NCBI GenBank assembly: GCA_029907055.1
Contig: JARYMO010000050.1
Location: 1 to 8,986 of the forward strand
From: Syntrophomonadaceae bacterium
Lineage (GTDB): Bacteria; Bacillota; Syntrophomonadia; Syntrophomonadales; Syntrophothermaceae
Length of the DNA stretch: 8,986 bases
Direction: 5' to 3'
Below the pieces are notes generated by a model that saw only the letters and a list, made by a program, of their open reading frames with translations, was not told where the DNA came from and searched no databases. Below are positions 5,453-8,986 of the stretch, in pieces (within the stretch, counting starts at the first letter, position 1; every line of letters starts with the position of its first letter). Made by a program: the position numbers and the translations under genes.

Positions 5453-5482
5453 GGGCCCCTGCGATCCCGATTGCAGGGGCCC
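5453..5482. other. Perfect 10-bp hairpin in the divergent intergenic region
   Basis: GGGCCCCTGC (5453-5462) pairs perfectly with GCAGGGGCCC (5473-5482) across a 10-base loop. Neither strand has a T run after it, so it is not a standard terminator. It lies between the promoter of the small gene and the extended -10 promoter of ytfI, and is upstream of the ytfI transcript if that promoter is used. It shares the CCCCTGC/GCAGGGG theme with the hairpins at 5098-5171. Role unknown. Confidence 0.6.
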
Positions 5483-5522
5483 GCTTGCTGATGGGCTTCG
5501 CAGCAGCAGCGAGATGAAGCAG

Positions 5523-5531
5523 TGCTATAAT
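5523..5531 (+). promoter_or_regulatory. Extended -10 promoter for ytfI-ytfJ
   Basis: TGC-TATAAT at 5523-5531 is a perfect extended -10 element, identical in all nine bases to the one before the Vor operon. No good -35 is found 17 bases upstream. Transcription would start near 5538, giving a leader of about 45 bases to the GTG at 5583. Confidence 0.6.
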
Positions 5532-5582
5532 GAAATAGGGCGGAGACCGCGCCCGGGCAACAAGGCGGGGAGGAGGTGGACC

Positions 5583-6179
5583 GTGGCCTGGTGGGCAGTG
5601 GTGCTGGCGCTGGTGGGAGCGGTGGTCGCCGCCAGCCTGGTCCCCGTCGAAGCCCGGCTCCGCGTGCGGTGGGGAGCAGCCTTCGAAGGGGAGGCGGAGC
5701 TCTCCTGGGGCCCGGGGGTGTTCGGTTACCGGGTGGGGAGAGGTCACGGCGAGGTGCTGCTGGGACTGTGGTCCCTGCGGGTGGTCCCGGCTGGGCGGCG
5801 TGCGCGCCGGGAGAGGCGGGGCGAGCGGCAGCGTTCCCGCCGGCCTGCGCGGTGGCTGAACGCTGACGCGGCGAAGGTGGTGTGGGGCATGGTGGACCGC
5901 GCCTGGCGGTCGATGCGCTGGGAGGCCCAGGGCCGCCTGCGGGTGGGCTTCGAGGACCCGGCGGTGACCGGGTGGCTGTTCGCCGTGGCCGGTGGCCTGG
6001 AACTGGAGCGGAGACTGCCGCAGGTGCGGATGGAGCCCGATTTCCTGGCAGCGGGGGTGCGGGGGTGGCTGTGGGGCAGGGTGCGCGCGAGACCGGCGAC
6101 GCTTGTCGCCGCGGTGGTCAGCGTGGCGCTGTCGCCAGCGGGCAGGCGCCTGTGGCGTTACAGGCGAGGGAAGGAGTGA
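5583..6179 (+). CDS. ytfI: DUF2953 domain protein (YtfI-like)
   Basis: This 198-residue protein starts with a hydrophobic anchor (residues 3-20, AWWAVVLALVGAVVAASL), then a beta-rich segment resembling an extracytoplasmic domain (EARLRVRWG...EAELSWG), a very Arg-rich linker (about 62-90), and the DPAVTGWLFAVAG motif that marks DUF2953. It ends with a second hydrophobic segment (PATLVAAVVSVALSPAG) before a basic tail. The family (B. subtilis YtfI) is found in endospore formers, usually directly upstream of ytfJ, as here. Its biochemical role is not known. The GTG start is chosen because AGGAGG lies 6 bases upstream and the anchor follows at once; earlier in-frame ATGs would overlap the promoter. 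The gap to ytfJ is 7 bases. Confidence 0.85.
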   Translation: MAWWAVVLALVGAVVAASLVPVEARLRVRWGAAFEGEAELSWGPGVFGYRVGRGHGEVLLGLWSLRVVPAGRRARRERRGERQRSRRPARWLNADAAKVVWGMVDRAWRSMRWEAQGRLRVGFEDPAVTGWLFAVAGGLELERRLPQVRMEPDFLAAGVRGWLWGRVRARPATLVAAVVSVALSPAGRRLWRYRRGKE

Positions 6180-6186
6180 GTCGACG

Positions 6187-6570
6187 GTGACAGAATTCGA
6201 CCTGGCGGCCAGCGTGGAAGCGCTGTTCGGCAACCTGGAAAAGGTGGCGGACACCAGGCGGGTGTTCGGGGAGCCGGTCACGGTGGGCGAGGCCACGCTC
6301 ATCCCGGTCATCGAGCTGTCGTTCGGGCTGGGTGCAGGCGGGGGCAGCGGCGGTTGCCCGAACAAGGAGAGCGGGGCCGGGGCCGGGGGCGGCGTGGGCG
6401 CGAGAGTTGCGGCGTCGGCGGTCATCGTCATCCGTGGCGACCAGGTGCAGGTAATGAGCATCAAGAAATCGGCTGCCCTGGACAAGCTGGTAGAGATGGT
6501 CCCGGGCATCGTAGACCGGCTCAGGCCGGCCAGCAAGGAGGGGGTCGTCGCCGGGGCCGACCAGGCCTGA
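6187..6570 (+). CDS. ytfJ: GerW-family spore protein YtfJ
   Basis: This 127-residue protein belongs to the GerW/Spore_YtfJ family. Visible family features are the N-terminal VEALFGNLEKV helix, VFGEPVTVGEATLIPVIELSFGLGAGGG (about 29-56), the Gly-rich insert GAGAGGGVGARVAASAVIVI, and the MSIKKSAALDKLVEMVPGIVDRL C-terminal part. Length fits the family (about 120-150). In B. subtilis the protein is made in the forespore and influences germination; I know of no enzymatic activity. Start is GTG with AAGGAG 10 bases upstream, 7 bases after the ytfI stop, so the two are one operon. A single Cys lies in the Gly-rich loop (SGGCPNK). Its presence is the best evidence that the organism forms endospores. 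Confidence 0.93.
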   Translation: MTEFDLAASVEALFGNLEKVADTRRVFGEPVTVGEATLIPVIELSFGLGAGGGSGGCPNKESGAGAGGGVGARVAASAVIVIRGDQVQVMSIKKSAALDKLVEMVPGIVDRLRPASKEGVVAGADQA

Positions 6571-6857
6571 TGCCAGAGGGTGGGAGGGGCGGCCTGCTGC
6601 GGGAGTAGTGCTGCTGCGCGGTCTTCGGGTCCAGCGGTGCGGTCGCCCGCGCGGGGTTGGCGACACCCCGCCCCGGGCACTGGGAGTGAGCGCTCGGGTG
6701 CTGGGAAGGGTTGGAAATGGAAATTGCCCCTTGCGGTCACCGCGGTCGTGAGGTATCCTGCAAATAGAGGACTAAAAGCATCTCCTTTAACTTCAATTGG
6801 GGCGGGGTGGTGGTCCTGTCGTGACGGGCGCAGAGTCTTGTGTGAGGAGGCATGTCC
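6571..6857 (+). other. Intergenic region and leader upstream of hcp
   Basis: There is no convincing gene. A 6-bp stem GTCGCC/GGCGAC (6642-6664) and the palindrome GAGCGCTC (6688-6695) lie in the GC-rich first half, neither with a T run, so ytfJ termination is unclear. The second half turns less GC-rich (6711-6800) and carries the hcp promoter candidate. I looked for FNR/HcpR-like and NsrR-like dyads and found none that is convincing. Confidence 0.5.
6731..6759 (+). promoter_or_regulatory. Candidate promoter for the hcp operon
   Basis: TTGCGG (6731-6736) is followed after 17 bases by TATCCT (6754-6759). The match to consensus is moderate (3 of 6 and 4 of 6), which would suit a gene needing an activator. 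The leader to the ATG at 6858 would be about 92 bases, long enough for regulation, although no known riboswitch is recognisable. Confidence 0.4.
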
Positions 6858-8456
6858 ATGTTCTGCAACCAGTGTGAACAGACGTCCAAGGGAACCGGCT
6901 GCGTGACGGTGGGGGTGTGCGGCAAGAAGGCCGACGTCGCCGCCCTGCAGGACCTGCTGAGCCAGGCAGTGGCCAGCTTGTCCAGGACCGTGCGGACAGC
7001 GCGGGAGCGAGGCGTGGAGGCAAGCGGTGCGGACCGGCTCGCCTGCGAGGCCCTCTTCGCCACGCTGACCAACGTGAACTTCGACCCGCAGGCCCTGGCA
7101 GGGTACGTGGGCCGCATCAGCGAGGAAGAGGCCAGGCTGCGCGAGCGGGCGGGTTTGGGGCCGGCTTCCTGGCAGGTGGCCCCCGACCTGGCGGGCATGG
7201 TGAGCCAAGGGGAACGGATGGGGTACCCGGGCAGCCAGGAGCCTGATGCCGACCTGCGCTCGCTGCAGGAGATCCTCCTCTACGGGGTGAGGGGGGTGGC
7301 AGCGTATGCCTTCCATGCTGCAGACCTGGGCCAGGAGGACCAGGCGGTCTACGACTTCATCCACCAGGCCATGGCCGCGCTGGGCTCTGAGCGGTCCCTG
7401 CAGGAGTGGCTGGCCATGGCGCTGAAGTGCGGAGAGGTCAACCTGCGGGCCATGGAACTGCTGGACGCGGCACATACCGGCACCTTTGGCCACCCGGAAC
7501 CGACCCCCGTGCGCCTGGGGCCTCTCGCTGGCAAGTGCCTCCTGGTCTCGGGTCACGACCTGCGCGACCTGGACCGCGTGCTGCAGCAGACGGCCGGCAA
7601 GGGCATCTTCGTCTATACCCACGGGGAGATGCTCCCGGCCCATGCCTACCCGGGGCTGAAGAAGTACCCCCACCTGGCCGGGCACTATGGCACCGCCTGG
7701 CAGAACCAGAAGCAGGAGTTCGCAGCGTTCCCGGGGCCCATCCTGATGACCACCAACTGCCTGCAGGAGCCGCAGGCGCCGTATGCGGGCAGCATCTTCA
7801 CCACCGGCCCGGTGGGCTGGCCGGGGGTCTCGCACCTGGTGGGCCAAGACTTTTCTCCCCTGGTCCATAAAGCGTTGCAGATGCCCGGCTTCGCGGCGGA
7901 GGAGGACAAGGGGACGGTGCTGACCGGGTTCGCGCGCAATGCGGTGCTGGGAGTGGCGGACCAGGTCATCGGAGCCGTGAGAGCTGGCGCCATCCGCAGG
8001 TTCTTCCTGGTGGGCGGTTGCGACGGGGCCAAACCGGGGCGCAGCTACTACGCCCAGCTGGTGGATGCCCTGCCCCCGGACACCGTGGTGTTAACGCTGG
8101 CCTGTGGCAAGTTCCGTTTCTTCGACCACCAGCTGGGGGACATCGGTGGCATCCCGCGCCTGCTGGACATGGGCCAGTGCAACGATGCCTACTCCGCCAT
8201 CCAGGTGGCGCTGGCCCTGGCAGATGCCTTCCAGTGCGGGGTGAACGACCTGCCCTTGTCCATGGTGCTGTCGTGGTTCGAGCAGAAGGCGGTCTCCATC
8301 CTGCTCACCCTGCTGTACCTGGGGGTGAAGAACATCAGGCTGGGGCCCAGCCTGCCGGCCTTCGTTTCCCCCAACGTGCTGCAGGTGCTGGCGGACACCT
8401 ACGGCCTGCGCCCCATCGGCACGGTGGAAGAAGACCTGGCGGCCATGCTGGCCTAG
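6858..8456 (+). CDS. hcp: Hybrid-cluster protein (hydroxylamine reductase / NO reductase), class I
   Basis: This 532-residue protein is an iron-sulfur-oxygen hybrid-cluster protein. The N-terminal cysteines are C3, C6, C15 and C21 (C-x2-C-x8-C-x5-C), the class I pattern that binds a [4Fe-4S] cluster in strict anaerobes. All expected hybrid-cluster ligands are present: His233 (SGHD), Glu257 (THGEM), Cys301 (TTNC), Cys388 (VGGCDGAK), Cys416 (LACGKFRFF), Cys441 (GQCNDAYS), Glu475 and Lys477 (FEQKAV). Spacing agrees with the Desulfovibrio enzymes. Members reduce hydroxylamine in vitro and are thought to remove nitric oxide in vivo, in the cytoplasm. I start at the second ATG (6858): GGAGG ends 7 bases before it but only 1 base before the ATG at 6852, and it gives the family-standard MFCNQCEQT terminus. 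It leads a likely operon with the cupin gene 15 bases downstream. Confidence 0.96.
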   Translation: MFCNQCEQTSKGTGCVTVGVCGKKADVAALQDLLSQAVASLSRTVRTARERGVEASGADRLACEALFATLTNVNFDPQALAGYVGRISEEEARLRERAGLGPASWQVAPDLAGMVSQGERMGYPGSQEPDADLRSLQEILLYGVRGVAAYAFHAADLGQEDQAVYDFIHQAMAALGSERSLQEWLAMALKCGEVNLRAMELLDAAHTGTFGHPEPTPVRLGPLAGKCLLVSGHDLRDLDRVLQQTAGKGIFVYTHGEMLPAHAYPGLKKYPHLAGHYGTAWQNQKQEFAAFPGPILMTTNCLQEPQAPYAGSIFTTGPVGWPGVSHLVGQDFSPLVHKALQMPGFAAEEDKGTVLTGFARNAVLGVADQVIGAVRAGAIRRFFLVGGCDGAKPGRSYYAQLVDALPPDTVVLTLACGKFRFFDHQLGDIGGIPRLLDMGQCNDAYSAIQVALALADAFQCGVNDLPLSMVLSWFEQKAVSILLTLLYLGVKNIRLGPSLPAFVSPNVLQVLADTYGLRPIGTVEEDLAAMLA

Positions 8457-8471
8457 AAGGGAGGCGCGGGC

Positions 8472-8819
8472 ATGAACAACGGTGAACGAAACGATGCCGG
8501 TGGGCCCAGAGTTGCGCAGGCGACGTCGCTGGCAGAAGCGGTGCAGTACCAGTCCGGGGCGGTGGTCAGCAAGACGCTGGTCCGCCAGCCGGGCGGCAGC
8601 GTCACCCTGTTCGCCTTCGCCGCCGGACAGGGGCTGAGCGAACACACGGCGCCCTTCGATGCGCTGGTCATCATCGTGGAGGGGGTGGCACGGGTGAATG
8701 TCGCCGGACAGGAGCACGTCGTGAAAGCGGGTGAGATGCTGCTGATGCCGGCCGGCCAGCCCCACGCCCTGCAGGCGGACGAGCCCTTCAAGATGCTGCT
8801 GGTGATGGTGAGGTCATGA
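8472..8819 (+). CDS. Small single-domain cupin protein
   Basis: This 115-residue protein is one conserved cupin barrel preceded by a polar tail of about 20 residues. Cupin motif 1 appears as GLSEHTAPFDALVIIVEG (54-71), in which only His58 remains of the usual HxH pair and the usual Glu is absent; motif 2 is GEMLLMPAGQPHAL (87-100) with His98. The reduced ligand set suggests weak or no metal binding, or a ligand-binding or structural role. GGGAGG lies 8 bases before the ATG. The gene follows hcp by 15 bases and its TGA overlaps the ATG of the next gene, so it is translationally coupled. Cupin domains of this kind often sit beside redox-stress genes; the substrate is unknown. Confidence 0.88.
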   Translation: MNNGERNDAGGPRVAQATSLAEAVQYQSGAVVSKTLVRQPGGSVTLFAFAAGQGLSEHTAPFDALVIIVEGVARVNVAGQEHVVKAGEMLLMPAGQPHALQADEPFKMLLVMVRS

Positions 8820-8986
8820 CGCCAGTGGGCAAGAAACCGGTATGGACCGCATCCGCCGAGGAGGAACTGGCCCGGGTGCCGGGCTTCGTGCGCGGCATGG
8901 CCCGGCGGGCGGTGGAAAAGCTGGCGGCCGAGGCCGGCCTGGATGAAATCGGGCCCGAACAGGTGAGGGCAGCCCGCGAGCGCCAC
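8816..8986 (+). CDS. PCP_red (protochlorophyllide-reductase C-terminal-like) domain protein, 5' part
   Basis: The 57 visible codons are open at the window end. The sequence VWTASAEEELARVPGFVRG (residues 9-27), then MARRAVEKLAAEAGLDEIGP and EQVRAARERH, matches the PCP_red domain (PF08369), a short helical domain first seen at the C-terminus of light-independent protochlorophyllide reductase subunit B. In non-photosynthetic anaerobes it occurs as small stand-alone proteins or fused to ferredoxin-like modules, with unknown function. The ATG overlaps the cupin stop as ATGA and sits in the cupin 3' end (GGTGAGG about 5-6 bases upstream), so it is co-translated with hcp and the cupin. No photosynthesis gene is near. 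Confidence 0.78.
   Translation, partial: MTPVGKKPVWTASAEEELARVPGFVRGMARRAVEKLAAEAGLDEIGPEQVRAARERH

Noticed and set aside
5453..5482. Bidirectional intrinsic terminator
   Set aside because: The stem is perfect but neither strand has a T run after it, so I list it only as a hairpin.
6571..6857. Riboswitch or FNR/NsrR/HcpR operator in the hcp leader
   Set aside because: No known aptamer architecture or convincing dyad could be seen; only a modest promoter is supportable.
5409..7868. 819-codon minus-strand ORF spanning ytfI, ytfJ and part of hcp
   Set aside because: Antisense of three well-supported genes; Pro/His/Arg-rich with no recognisable domain. Long stop-free antisense frames are expected at this GC content.

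Overview
The window is very GC-rich (GC-rich third codon positions throughout, long spurious antisense ORFs) yet carries consensus-like low-GC-style promoters, strong GGAGG ribosome binding sites, GTG starts, and a spore-protein pair (DUF2953/YtfI followed by GerW/YtfJ). Together with a ferredoxin-linked 2-oxoacid oxidoreductase and a strict-anaerobe-type hybrid-cluster protein, this points to a high-GC, anaerobic, endospore-forming member of the Bacillota (Clostridia-like). The species cannot be named from the sequence.

Layout. (1) 1-1084, minus strand: an M20-family metallopeptidase resembling the RocB arginine-utilisation group, cut by the window start, with a TTGCCC-17-TACACT promoter. 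(2) 1085-1517: a non-coding block packed with degenerate repeats and minus-strand hairpins; two ~130-bp composite units are followed by three ~32-bp repeats containing GTCCCCTTGTTTC. (3) 4848 down to 1518, minus strand: a five-gene operon made of a P-loop NTPase of unknown role, a 2x[4Fe-4S] ferredoxin (delta), VorB-type alpha, TPP-binding beta and gamma subunits. The enzyme oxidatively decarboxylates a 2-oxoacid (probably branched-chain) to an acyl-CoA and reduces ferredoxin. Four of the five genes overlap or nearly touch, and an extended -10 promoter (TGCTATAAT) lies upstream. (4) 5412 down to 5093, minus strand: a complete tiny transcription unit with promoter, RBS, a 27-residue single-span membrane protein and a terminator. 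(5) 5583-6570, plus strand: the ytfI-ytfJ pair, driven by an extended -10 promoter and divergent from the small gene. (6) 6858-8986, plus strand: hcp (class I hybrid-cluster protein), a small cupin and the start of a PCP_red-domain protein, tightly packed and probably one operon.

How the genes fit together: the Vor operon supplies reduced ferredoxin during amino-acid fermentation, and an upstream-gene-type M20 hydrolase next to it would fit amino-acid or peptide use. The hcp operon would deal with nitric oxide or hydroxylamine stress. The ytf pair contributes to spore formation or germination. The parts least explained by known biology are the 27-residue membrane protein, the P-loop NTPase leading the Vor operon, the hcp-cupin-PCP_red cluster, and the repeat block at 1145-1500.
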